From assembly GCA_948567375.1 (NCBI GenBank), contig OX419755.1:70870944-70934943 (forward strand): a stretch of DNA of 64,000 nucleotides. Reading direction: 5' to 3'. The position numbers and the translations under genes are program-made. Of this stretch, positions 33,362-43,507 are shown piece after piece. The notes under the pieces are model-generated. The model saw nothing but the letters and a program-made list of their open reading frames with translations. It had not been told where the DNA came from and did no database searches. This stretch comes from Lunularia cruciata. Lineage: Eukaryota > Streptophyta > Marchantiopsida > Lunulariales > Lunulariaceae. Within the stretch, counting starts at the first letter, position 1. Every line of letters begins with the position of its first letter.

Positions 33362-34480
33362 AGCATCACATGCTTTGGGTAGAATTTTTTGAATATTATC
33401 ACCTTGTATATGAAATCTTGGTACTTTTGATTGTAATTTATGGAGAGTGGTGGATGTTTTTTTTAAATGTTAACTTAGAAAAATTATAAGTGGTTTGATA
33501 AAGAAGTAGCCATGGCAGCAATGCACAAAGTTATCATTACCAAGAAGTAACAAATCAAGCATCTCATTTGATTGTTGGAAGAACAAGATCATCAACAATA
33601 AGAGCATGTAGCAAGAGCATCCTTTCAAGAAGGAGAAGAGCAAATCCAATTTCCAAAACCCAAGGTATTTGAAGGCAAGAACAACATGGGTGCAATGAAG
33701 AATCTTTTGTTTGATTGTGAATGTTATTTTGAAGCTACAAATCTTCAAGATGAATAAAGATAAATTCTCTTAGCTCAAGCCAATTGGATGGAGTGGCAAA
33801 ACTATGGTGTTAATTCTTAGTGGAACAAGTTGAATAGAAATTTTTTACCCCAATCTCAACATAAGAAGAATTCAAAGCATAATATGTAAGCAATTATAAG
33901 CTATAAATTCCACACAAGCTACATAAAATAGGTTGCTAAATTGAAGCAAATTGGTTTTTCAAGAAGCTATATCACTCAATTTTAGAACACTATACTAGAA
34001 ATTCTAGATATATTAGAAGGTGAAGCTTTGGATCAATTTATGGGAGCTTAAAGTCATGCACCAAATTGGAAGTGACTATGTGGGAGCCCAAATACTTTGA
34101 GGAAGCCATGTAGTTGGCTAAGCGCTTTGATTCCTTGGTTGCAACAACTTGGTCTTGACCTTGACCTTGACCTTGACCTTCATAGAACCTACCCACACAT
34201 TATAAACAAGTGGAAGAGCCAATACTAATGAAGATCAATACTATCCAACAAAAACCACTTGGTCTTATAAATAGAGAAAGATTGTAAAAAAATGGTGGTT
34301 GCTTTTATTATCACCAAATTGGACATTGCATTGTTGAATGTCCACTCAAGAATAGATGACCCTAAAAAATCACCCAAATGGAGTTTGTGTAACATGATGA
34401 TAAGAGAAACAAGGAATCCCAAGAAGAGAACTCAATCCACCTAATAGAAAATTGATTAGTTTTAATAGGATTGAAGGTTT
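33362..34480 (+). pseudogene. Gag of element D
   Basis: After element F the sequence again aligns with E (38640 onward). Recognisable parts include LKQIGFSRSYITQF-like capsid sequence, an acidic helical segment, and a degenerate knuckle reading CFYYHQIGHCIVECPLKNR near 34285-34345, where the second Cys is Tyr. A hexamer run of CTTGAC (four copies, 34154-34178) disrupts the linker before the knuckle. Confidence 0.7.
34154..34178 (+). repeat. CTTGAC hexamer microsatellite
   Basis: Four consecutive CTTGAC units lie in the gag linker of element D. Element E has the related TCAACC-type sequence at 39222-39240 without the expansion. Confidence 0.9.
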
Positions 34481-34800
34481 GATTTATGTAGGTTTGCTTT
34501 GCTTGCAAGGTATGATATCTTATTGTGGTTGTAAGATTTTGGTTGATTTTGGGTTCAAAGAATTGCATGTCCATGTAATTAGTAAGGGAATTAAGTATTC
34601 CTATCAAACTAGTAATTAGAAGTAGATTGATGATGGAAGATAGTTTAAAGGGTTTTTAATTTTTTACTTCACATCTTGTTACATTCAAGATTTAGAAAGA
34701 GTATTTAGAGTATATGAGTTTTATAATGGCACCTCTACACTATGATGTCATTTTGGGTTTGCCTTGGCTTGAACATTATAAGGTTCCATTTGATTGGGCC
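34481..34800 (+). pseudogene. Protease of element D
   Basis: ILVDFGFKELHVHV near 34535-34580 occupies the active-site position, and a YDVILGLPWLEH tail lies near 34740-34770. The D-S-G reads D-F-G and the frame shifts right after it. Confidence 0.65.
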
Positions 34801-34899
34801 TGATAACAAATTCAAGTACAATACCAGGATACGAATTATTGATTAGGTTGTTTGGCAACTTTGAGTAAGACAACTAAGAATAGTCAATCCCAAGATGAG

Positions 34900-35820
34900 A
34901 AGTTTGTCAATAAAGCAATTTAGAGAAAACTTTGGAGGAAGATAAGCCTATTTTTTCAATATGGATCAAACCAATTGTGCATGGAGAATTTGAAGAGGGC
35001 CATAAACCTCATCAAAAAATGGTTGATCAAACAGGTCAAGAGCTTACAGATGTGTTTGCAGATGATCTACCAAAAGGATTATCCTTTGATTGTGATATGC
35101 ACTTCAAGATTGAGTTATTGCCAAGTACTCTAGTGAGTAGACCAATCTATTGGCTCTCACCAAAGGAGTTGGATGAGCTTTGAATAACATTGAAAATGTT
35201 GTTAAAGAAGGATTTCAAACAACAGAGTGCATCTTCTTGGGGAGCATCAATATTATTTGTTCCAAAGAAGGATGGAATACTTCACTTCTTTATTGATTAT
35301 TATGGCCTCAATAAAAAAATAATGAATAATGTATACTCTTTACCGTGAATTGAGGACTTGCTAGATCAATTGAGTGGAGCACAATACTTCTCCAAGTTGG
35401 ATCTCCAAAGTGGCATTGAAAGAGAAGATGTGCAAAAGATTACCTTTTGCACAAGGTATGGGCATTTTGAATGAAAGTTTTACCTTTTGGGCTCACAAAT
35501 GCTCTAGTAGTCTTTATGGATATGAAACATCAAGTTTGGATGGGCTATTGGATTGGTACATGGTGGTGTTCTTGGATAATATTTTAATCTATAGCAAGAT
35601 AGAGGCAAAATACATAAATCATATGTAAAAAGTCCTAAGACAACTATATCAATGGAAATTTCCTACAAGAAGTCAAAGTGTGTCTTTTGGTAGAAGGAAG
35701 TTACCTTCTTGGGTCACAAGATCTCATTAGAAGAGATCAAGATGGGAGAGGAGAAAATCAAGGCCATTACTAGTTGGACTAATCTTAAGGATACCTAGAA
35801 GTGCACACATTTAATGGATT
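34900..35820 (+). pseudogene. Reverse transcriptase of element D
   Basis: [81 protein letters not shown] and FLDNILIYSK are visible in pieces. The catalytic DD reads DN (VVFLDNILIYS near 35565-35595), so one metal-binding Asp is lost. Several stops and a shift are present. Confidence 0.8.
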
Positions 35821-36360
35821 GGCAAGTTTTTATTGACGGTTCATCCACTACTATGCATGTGGCAATACCATTGACTAACCTCTTGGTGAAGACTTCAAGC
35901 TTTCAATGGACCACGAAGCACAAAGAAGTATTCCAAAAGTTGAAATATATGGTGTTTTCAAGACTCATTCCTCAACAATATTATCCTAAACTACCTTGTG
36001 TGGTTGATTTCAATGCTTCTAACTTTGCCATGGAGCTATATTGCAAAAAGAATTTCTAGATGCGCTACATTCTATAGCCTTTATGTCTTGCCGACTAAAA
36101 ACCATAAAAAGGAATGACTTTGGCACAATCGGGAACAACTAGCAATGGTATATGCCACCAAGGTATGGAGACATTATTTCTTGGGAAAACAAGCAATCAT
36201 GCAAATAGATCACAAACCCTTGTTGTATACATTACATTTGGAACACATGAAGAATCAACATCATTGATGGGAGGAACAACTATAATTTTCTAACCTCAAC
36301 CTTGAATACAAACTAAGTAGGTTCCATGTCATCCCTAATGCACTATCACAACAACCTGAT
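35821..36360 (+). pseudogene. RNase H of element D
   Basis: Includes FQWTTKHKEVFQKLK, LPCVVDFNASNFAMEL (first catalytic Asp context altered from TDAS to DFNAS), and later YATKVWRHYFLGKQAIMQIDHKPLLYTL. Broken by stops near 36060 and 36120. Confidence 0.75.
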
Positions 36361-36469
36361 TTGAAGTCTATTCCTCTCATCATGGAAATAATTACAATAA
36401 TATCAATTGACTCCAAGATCCAAATTAAGTTTAGACTGCTTTATAACAAGATCACTTCTTTTATATGGT

Positions 36470-37400
36470 ATAGGGTCATCTTGCCACACATGACAAGGAA
36501 TATAACACCTTCTCTTCAAGGAAGGCCTTATATTTTAGGAGAACCGGATGCTTGTTCTAACCAAGGGTGATGTATAACTTGTGCTCTATCAAGAAGCCCA
36601 TGACTTACCAATCACTAGTCACATGGGTGTAGACAAGACCTTGGGTAACCTACAATGCCAATGGTGGTGGCTCAACATGGTACAAGATGTTTGAGAGTTT
36701 GTCCAATCTTGTAAGAGCTGTCAATGCAACAAGGTCAGTAACAAAGAACTGAGTAGATTCCTTCAACCACTTCCTATCCCATATGCTTGATGGGAACATG
36801 TGACTTTAGATCTCAACACCTCCTTGCCCAAGACAAGGCAAGGTCACACAACAATCATGGTGTTTGTGAATAACTTTAGTAAGCAAATCCATTTGGCACC
36901 AACATTGGATGCTCCAACATTGGCCTAGATCTACTTCAACAATATCTTCAAGCATGATGGGATATCTCATGTATCATCTTCTACCATGATCCTTGATTCA
37001 TCAAATTTTTTTGGCAAGCACTCTTTCAGATACTCAACTCCAAGCTTGCTTTGTCCATGGCATATCATCCTCAAACTGATGGACAAACCAAATATGAAAA
37101 TTGCACCTTAGAGGATATGCTTCATGCCTTTGTCAACATTCACTATATCAACTAGGATGAATGTTTGAAGCTTCTGAGTTTGCCTACAATGATTCCAAAA
37201 AGGCAAGAAAATTCTTAAGCACTGGAGTCTTTCCCTTCTTCCTTAATTTTGGCCAAAACCCATTTGTTCAAGATTCATTTCTTGCTCCTCCTCCATCTCA
37301 TGTCCCTCATACTTCCACCTTCTTGACCATAATAATCCAATCCTTATAATAATCCAAATCTCATCTCCTTGTTGTTCAAAATTATCAAAAACAATACACG
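36470..37400 (+). pseudogene. Integrase of element D
   Basis: Zinc-binding region with HMG-VDKTL and CKSCQCNKVSN, core pieces with LSMAYHPQTDGQTKYENCTLEDML near 37050-37115, FVNNFSKQIHLAP and EFAYNDSKKA. Stops occur near 36800, 36930 and 37155. Confidence 0.78.
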
Positions 37401-37679
37401 GACCAACATCATTTTGATCTCACCTTTCAACTTGATGATAAGGTCATGCTTTCCTCTAATAACCTACCTCTCCTACTTGATACCCTAGTTTGTAAACCTA
37501 CTCCTAATTAGATAGGTCCATTTAATGTCACCCAAATCATTTGTCTTGTTGCTTATCAACTTGCCTTGCCTTGTCATATGTAAATCCACCCTATCTTTTA
37601 TATTTCCAAGTTGAAACCCTTTGTTCCTAATCTATTACCTCTTCCTCTTGTTTCCAACCTCCTCCTCCCATCCCTATCA

Positions 37680-37865
37680 ATGATCATAAGGAGTATGAAG
37701 TTGATTGTTTCCTTGCAAGTCACCATATTCAACATTGCTACCAACAACATATGGAGTAAAAAGGCCTTTGGAAATGGTATCCCCTTCATAATGCCACTTA
37801 GGAGTCTCTTTCTCATCTCCAAAATGTACAAACGACCATCCAAGAGTTTGAAGCTTTCATGATGA
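37680..37865 (+). pseudogene. Chromodomain of element D
   Basis: Reads EYEVDCFLASHHIQHC, then a broken WKWYP-like segment and ESLSHLQNVQTTIQEFEAF. It aligns with the better preserved domain of E at 42762-42940. Confidence 0.7.
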
Positions 37866-37897
37866 CAAGGACATCACCAACTAGTAATGGGGAAATA

Positions 37898-38515
37898 TAT
37901 AACAATATGGAGGTTACTAACAAGTTAGTTGAGACTAACAAAGTAACAAATAGGCTAAATTAGCCAAGAATTATAAGAAAATTCTAGAAGTATCTAGGAA
38001 GTTACTTGGTAACTCCCAAGTATTCAAGACTGTGCATGCCAAATGATGACTTCTAAGAGGAAGCTTTTTGGGAGGTTTATTGGCTAGCTTAGCTTGCATA
38101 ACAAGTATGGGGTTTCTAAAAGGAAGCTTTTTGCAAAGCTTTCCAACTAGCTTAGCTTGCAAACCAAGTAGGTGGCTTCTAGAAGGAAACTTCTTAAGAA
38201 GCTTCTTAATTAACTTGGCTTGCACCCTAAGTAAGCAGCTTTTAAGGAGCTTCTTGAGAAACTTCTCAAGGCCTTGAATGATTTTCTATAAATACCAAAG
38301 CTCATGCTCATGCTAAGCATTTGGAGTTTTCCTTCATTCAAGAGTCCCAATGTGATCTTTCACTTTGATCTTCCATTCTCCTAATTCTCTCCTTGGTCTT
38401 TAACATTCCCTATAAATACCAAAGCCCAAGCTCATGCTAGGTATTTGGAGTTTCCATTCATTCAAGAGTCCTAATGTGATCTTTCATTCTTTTATTTCTT
38501 TCCTTGGTCTTTACA
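37898..38515 (+). repeat. Family C LTR2, shared by D and E
   Basis: It starts TATAACAATATGG after a purine tract and ends GGTCTTTACA before the E PBS. AAGCTTCTT/GGCTAGCTTAGC repeats of about 60 bp occupy 38050-38270. A 124 bp segment containing the TATA box is duplicated in tandem (38287-38410 and 38411 onward). Confidence 0.9.
38287..38294 (+). promoter_or_regulatory. TATA box of family C LTR2, first copy
   Basis: TATAAATA; a second copy is at 38411-38418 because of the 124 bp duplication. LTR3 has one at 43390-43397. Confidence 0.7.
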
Positions 38516-38533
38516 TTGGTATTAGAGCAAGAA
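38516..38533 (+). other. Primer binding site of element E
   Basis: TTGGTATTAGAGCAAGAA directly follows LTR2. It is an initiator-Met-type PBS, matching that of element D. Confidence 0.87.
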
Positions 38534-38539
38534 TAAGAT

Positions 38540-39500
38540 GGATGGAATTTATGGACCACCAAATCTATTTATACCAAACCATTGGGACTTTTGTGTCCAT
38601 GTGCTACCCAAACATCATTTTATGTATTTTATCATCTCATGCTTTGGGCAATTTTTTTTGAATGCAATAACTTGTAATCACATTTTTTTGAATGCAATCA
38701 CATGCTTGTCCGGTGAACCCTTGGTACTTTTGATTGTAACTTATGGAGGATGGTGGACATGTTGCATAGACATGTTAACCTAGAAAATTATAGGTAGTTT
38801 GATAAGTAGTAGCTATGGCAACAATGCCAAAGTTATCATTGCTATGCAACAACAAATCAAGTGGCAAAACTATGGTGATAATTTTGTGTGGAGTGAGCCA
38901 AACTACAATTTGTTGTGCACTTCTCAACATGGGAAGAATTCAAGAGGTCAATAATTAGCCAATTCTAAGCTATAAATGCCACAAAAACCACATGAGATAG
39001 ACTTGCAAAATTAAAGCATATTGGTTCTCTAAGAAGCTACATCACTCAATTCTTGAACACCATAATGAAAATTCAAGATATACTAGAAGATGAAGCTCTA
39101 GATTGATTTATGAGGGGTTTAAAGTCACACACCAAATTGGAAATGACCATGTCGGAGCCCAAACACTTAGAGGAAACCATGCAATTAGCTGAGCACTTTG
39201 ATTCCTTGGTTGCAACAACTTGGTCTCAACCTCAACCTTCACAAAACCTACCCAGATACTACATATTGGTGGAGGAGTTGGCACCAATAGAGATTGATGC
39301 CATCCAATAGAGATTGCTTGGCATTGTAGATAAAGAAAGACTAGGACAGAATAATGGTTATTTTTATTGTCATCAAATTGAATATTGCATTGTTGAATGC
39401 ACACTCAAGAATAGATGATCTCAAAATTTTTTTGCCTGAATGGAGTTTGTGGAGCATGATGATCAAGGAAATAAAGAATCTCAATAGGATAATTCAAGCC
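38540..39500 (+). pseudogene. Gag of element E
   Basis: It includes MRGLKSHTKLEMTMSEPKHLEE (39110 onward), LAEHFDSLVATTWSQPQPSQ and a knuckle reading YFYCHQIEYCIVEC near 39358-39400, in which the first Cys and the His are lost. Comparison with D suggests an original CX2CX4HX4C knuckle. The capsid part at 38880-39110 is broken by shifts. Confidence 0.72.
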
Positions 39501-39900
39501 ACCTATTGGGAACTTGATTAATTTCAATAGGATTGGAGGCTTCACCTAGACCTATGCAAGTTTACTTCACTTGCAAGGTATGATATCTTATTGTTGTTGC
39601 ACGATTTTGGTTGATTATGGAGGTTCAAAGAATTGCATATCCATGCAATTAGCAAAGGAATTAAGTATTCCTATCAAACCAACAATTAGAAGTAGGTTGA
39701 TGATGGTAGATGGTAGAAAGTGTTTTGAATTTTGTACTTCACATCCTATTAAATTTAAGATTAGGAAGGAGTACTTGGGAGTGTATGAAATTTGTAGTGA
39801 CATCTTTATACTATGATATCATTTTAGGTTTGTCTTGGCTTGAACATCACAAGGTTCAATTTGATTGGATGTGACAAAAAATTCAAGTACAAACCCAAGG
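39501..39900 (+). pseudogene. Protease of element E
   Basis: TILVDYGGSKNCISMQLAKELSI (active-site region, with DYG for DSG), followed by RSRLMMVDGRK and ending in YDIILGLSWLEH. Two frames are needed, with a break near 39816. Confidence 0.75.
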
Positions 39901-40029
39901 TAAGAATTACCAATTAGGTTGTGTGGCACCTTTGAGTAAGATACCTAAGAAGCTGGTCCCAAGATGGGAAGTTTGTCAATAAAGCAACCATAGAGCAAGC
40001 TTTGGAGGAAGATATTCTTATTTTTCTAG

Positions 40030-40930
40030 TGTGGATCAAGCCAGTTACACATGAAGAATCTTATGAGAGCCATAAGCCTCATCAAGCAATGGTTGATCAA
40101 ATAGTTTAGAAGTTTGCAGATCTATTTTTGAATAATCTGCCAAAAGTGTTACCCTCTCATCAAGGTATATTCTTCAAGATTGAGTTATTGCCAAGAAGTA
40201 CTCCAATGAATAGACCAACCTATGAGCTCGCACCAAAGGAGTTAGAAGAGCTTCAAATAGCAATGATAGAATTGTTGAAGAAGGATTTCATATGATATAA
40301 TATATCTCCTTGGGGAGTACTAGTACTATTTGTCCCAAAGAAAGATAGAGAACTTCACTTCTATATTGATTATCATGGCCTCAATAAACAAACAATGAAA
40401 AATGCATATCACTTACCTTGAATTGACAACTTGCTAGATAAATTGAGTGGAGCATGATACTTCTCCATGTTTGATCCTTGAAGTGGCTATTCACAAATTC
40501 CCATTGATAGAGAGTATGTGCAAAAGATTAACTTTTGCAAAAGATATGGACATTTTGAATGGAAAGTTCTACCATTTGGGCTCACTAATGCTCTGCAAGT
40601 CTTCATGGATTAAATGCATTGAGTGTTGGGTGAGTTATTGGATTGGTATGTGGTGGCATTATTAGATTATATTTTAATCTATACCAAGATAGAGGTAAAC
40701 TCACAAATCATGTATGAAAACTCATAAGATGATTACGTTAATAGAAGTTTTACTACAAGAAGTCAAAGTGTGAAGTTTTACTACAAGAAGTCAAAGTGTG
40801 CCTTTTGGCAAAAGGAAGTTACCTTCTTGGGTCTTAAGGTCTCATAAAAGAGAATCAAGATGGAAGAGGAGAAAATCAAGGCCATTATCTATTGGCAAAC
40901 TCTAAAGGATGCCACAAAAGTGTAGGTATT
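40030..40930 (+). pseudogene. Reverse transcriptase of element E
   Basis: [44 protein letters not shown], then [20 protein letters not shown] and LLDYILIYTK, where the catalytic DD reads DY. A 28 bp tandem duplication at 40744-40799 and many stops destroy the frame. Confidence 0.78.
40744..40799 (+). repeat. 28 bp tandem duplication in element E RT
   Basis: Two exact units starting GAAGTTTTACTACAAG lie side by side; element D has only one. It adds a frameshift after the catalytic motif. Confidence 0.93.
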
Positions 40931-41480
40931 TATGAATTTGCAATTTTTTATCAACAATTCATCCACTGCTATGCTCATTTGACCACACCATTGATTGATC
41001 TCTTGAGGAAGACCTCAAGCTTTTAGTGGACCACCAAGCACAAAGAAGAATTAAGCTAAAATATATGGTGTCTTCAAGACCCATTTTTCAACCATATTAT
41101 CCTTAACTACCTTATGTGTTTGATTTTGATGCTTCTAACTTTACCATTGGAGTTATGTTACAACAAGAATTTCAAGATGTGTTACATCCCATTGCCTTTA
41201 TGTCTCATTGACTAAACACTACATAAAGAAGTTACTCTGGTTGAGATCAAGAACAACTAGCATTGGTATATGCCACCAAGGTAAAGAGACATTATCTCTT
41301 GGAGAAACAAGTGATCATGCAAATTAATCACAAACCCTTATTGCATACATTACGTTTGGAGCACATGAAGAGTTGACACCATTGATGGGAGAAATAACTA
41401 TAATTTTTTGACATCAAACTTAAGAAAAAAACCAATAGGTTTCATGTCATCTCCAATGCCCTATCATGACAACCTAATTT
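40931..41480 (+). pseudogene. RNase H of element E
   Basis: The region aligns with D's RNase H: FDFDASNFTIGVMLQQ, YATKVKRHYLLEKQVIMQINHKPLLHTL. The IDHK motif reads INHK, so a catalytic Asp is lost. Confidence 0.7.
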
Positions 41481-41599
41481 GAAGACTCTTCCTCTCATCA
41501 CGACAACAATTACAAAAATGTCAATTGCCTCAAAGTCCAAATCAAGTTTAGGACCATTTTACAATAAGATCCATTCTTTAAGATGGTACAAGGTCACCT

Positions 41600-42460
41600 T
41601 GTTGTACATGGAAAGGAATAAAACACCTTCTCCTTCAAGGAACGCCTTCTATTTTATGAGAACCGGATCTATGTTCCAACCAAGTGTGATCTACAACTTG
41701 TGCGCCTTCCAAAAGCCTATGACTTACCAAGCACTAGTCACATGGGTGTGGACAAGACCTTGGTACCATACAATGCTAATGGTGATTGCCCAACATGGCC
41801 CACACCTTGTGAGAGTTGCCAACACAACAAGGCTAGCAACCAAAAACCAAGTGGACTCCATCAACCACTTCTTATCTCATTTTCTAGATGGAAACATGTG
41901 AGCTTAGATCTCATTGCATCCTTGCTTAGACAAAGCAAGGTCGCAAAATAGTCATGTTGTTTGTCAATAAGCTTAATAAGAAAGTCCATTTGGCATCAAC
42001 CCTTAATACAGTGGATGCTCTAACATTGGACTACATTTGTTTTGATAATGTCTATAAGTATCATGGGATGCCTCATGTACTCATCTTTGATTCATCAGAA
42101 AATTTCACGAGCATTCTTCCAACTACTCGGCACCAAGTTTGCTTTGTCCATGGATTATCATCCTCAAAATGATGTACAAACCAAACATGAAAATTGCACT
42201 TTGGAGGATATGCTTTGTGCCTTTGTCAACATTCACCATATCAACTAGGATGAATGTCTTGCAATTGTTGAGTTTGCCTACAATAATTCCAATAGATAAG
42301 CACCAGATTCTCTCACTTCTTCCTTAATTTTGGCCAAGACCCACTTGTTCAAGATTCCTTTCTTGCTTCTCCTCTATCTCATTTTCCTAATACTTTTACT
42401 TTCTTGACCACAATATCCCAATCCCTACAACAAGCCAAATATCATCTCCTTGTTGGTCAA
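41600..42460 (+). pseudogene. Integrase of element E
   Basis: HMGVDKTL and CESCQHNKASNQ mark the HHCC domain; LFVNKLNKKVHLAS, VLIFDSSENFTS and MDYHPQNDVQTKHENCTLEDML mark the core. The second catalytic Asp sits in FDSSENF where D-R-G is usual. Stops and shifts throughout. Confidence 0.78.
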
Positions 42461-42479
42461 AAACAATATGCGGACCAAC

Positions 42480-42700
42480 ATTGTTGTGATCTCACCTTTC
42501 AAATCAACAATAAGGTCATGATTTCTTTTGGTAACCTACCCCTCCCACTTGATTCCCAAGTTTGTAAACTTGTTCCTAATTGGATAGGTCCATTTGATGT
42601 TACCCAAATCATTTGTCTCATTGCTCATTGACTTGAGTCACCTTGCCTTGTCATATGCAAATCCATCCTATCTTTCATGTTTCCAAGTTGAAACCCTTTG
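42480..42700 (+). pseudogene. Integrase C-terminal domain of element E
   Basis: LTFQINNKVMISFGNL, then LVPNWIGPFDVTQI and the IHPIFHVSKLKPF motif common to chromovirus integrases. A stop lies near 42629. Confidence 0.75.
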
Positions 42701-42761
42701 TTTCTAATCCATCTTCCTTTTCCTCTTGTGTCCAGCCTCTTCCTCTTTCCATCCCTATCAA

Positions 42762-42940
42762 TGACCATGAGGAGTATGAAGTTGATCATATCCTTGCATG
42801 TCACCATATTCAACATGGCCGCCAACAACATACAAAGTACAAAGTCCTTTGGAAAGGATATCCCTTTATGATACCACTTGGGAGTCTCTTTCTCATATCC
42901 AAAATGCACAAACAACTATCCAAGAGTTTGAAGTTTCCAT
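42762..42940 (+). pseudogene. Chromodomain of element E
   Basis: EEYEVDHILACHHIQHGRQQ, then KVLWKGYP and, after a small frame change, TTWESLSHIQNAQTTIQEFE. This is a recognisable chromodomain with the aromatic YEV strand, WKGYP and TWE. It identifies D/E as chromoviruses. Confidence 0.85.
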
Positions 42941-42957
42941 GATGACAAGGACATCAT

Positions 42958-42977
42958 CAACTAGTAGTGGGAGAATA
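42958..42977 (+). other. Polypurine tract of element E
   Basis: A purine-rich AGTAGTGGGAGAATA precedes the TGTAACA start of LTR3; D has GTAATGGGGAAATA before LTR2 at the same distance. Confidence 0.7.
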
Positions 42978-43507
42978 TGTAACAATATAGAGTTTATAAG
43001 CAAGTTAGATGAGACTAACAAAGTAGCAAATAGGAAAAAGTAGCCAATAATTATAAGAATATTCTAGAAGAATCTAGGAAGCTACTTGGTACTTTTCAAG
43101 TTAAGGGTAATGTGCATGCCAAGTGGTGATTTCTAAGAGGAAACTTCTTGGAAAGCTTCTTAGCTAGCTTAACTTGCATACCAAGTAGGTGGCTTCTAGA
43201 AAGAAACTTCTTGGGAAGCTTCCCAACTTGCTTAGCTTGCATGCCAAGTAGGTGGCTTCCAAAAAAAAGCTTCTTGAGAGGTTTCTTGATTAGCTTGGCT
43301 TAGACTTTCTCTTCTTGGCTAAACCCCGATTAAGAAGACGGTCTTTAGGAAGATTCTTTAGAAGCTTTTCAAGAGCCTTGTATGTTCTTTATAAATACCA
43401 AAGCCCATGATCATGCTAAGCATTCTGAGTTTCCCTCATCCAAGAGTTCTAATGTGATATTTCACTTTGATCTTCCATTCTTCTATTTTTCTCCTTGGTT
43501 GTTTACA
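42978..43507 (+). repeat. Family C LTR3
   Basis: It starts TGTAACAATATAG and ends GTTTACA. It has one TATA box (43390-43397) and the CCTTGTATG site where the solo LTR landed in LTR1. The following bases ATGGTATTTTAGA resemble a decayed PBS, as if another internal domain once followed. Confidence 0.88.

Larger units (their letters stand above)
21041..43507 (+). mobile_element. Tandem chromovirus array D/E: three family C LTRs, two internal domains
   Basis: The layout is LTR1 (21041-25554, interrupted), internal D (25555-37897, interrupted by element F), LTR2 (37898-38515), internal E (38516-42977) and LTR3 (42978-43507). All three LTRs start T(G/A)TAACAATAT. LTR1 and LTR2 are followed by TTGGTATTAGAG PBS sequences, and purine-rich tracts precede LTR2 and LTR3. 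Both internal domains encode gag, PR, RT, RNase H, IN and a chromodomain in the same order. Sharing of the middle LTR is the signature of unequal recombination between LTRs. No outer target duplication is evident (TTAGT on the left, ATGGT on the right). Confidence 0.82.
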
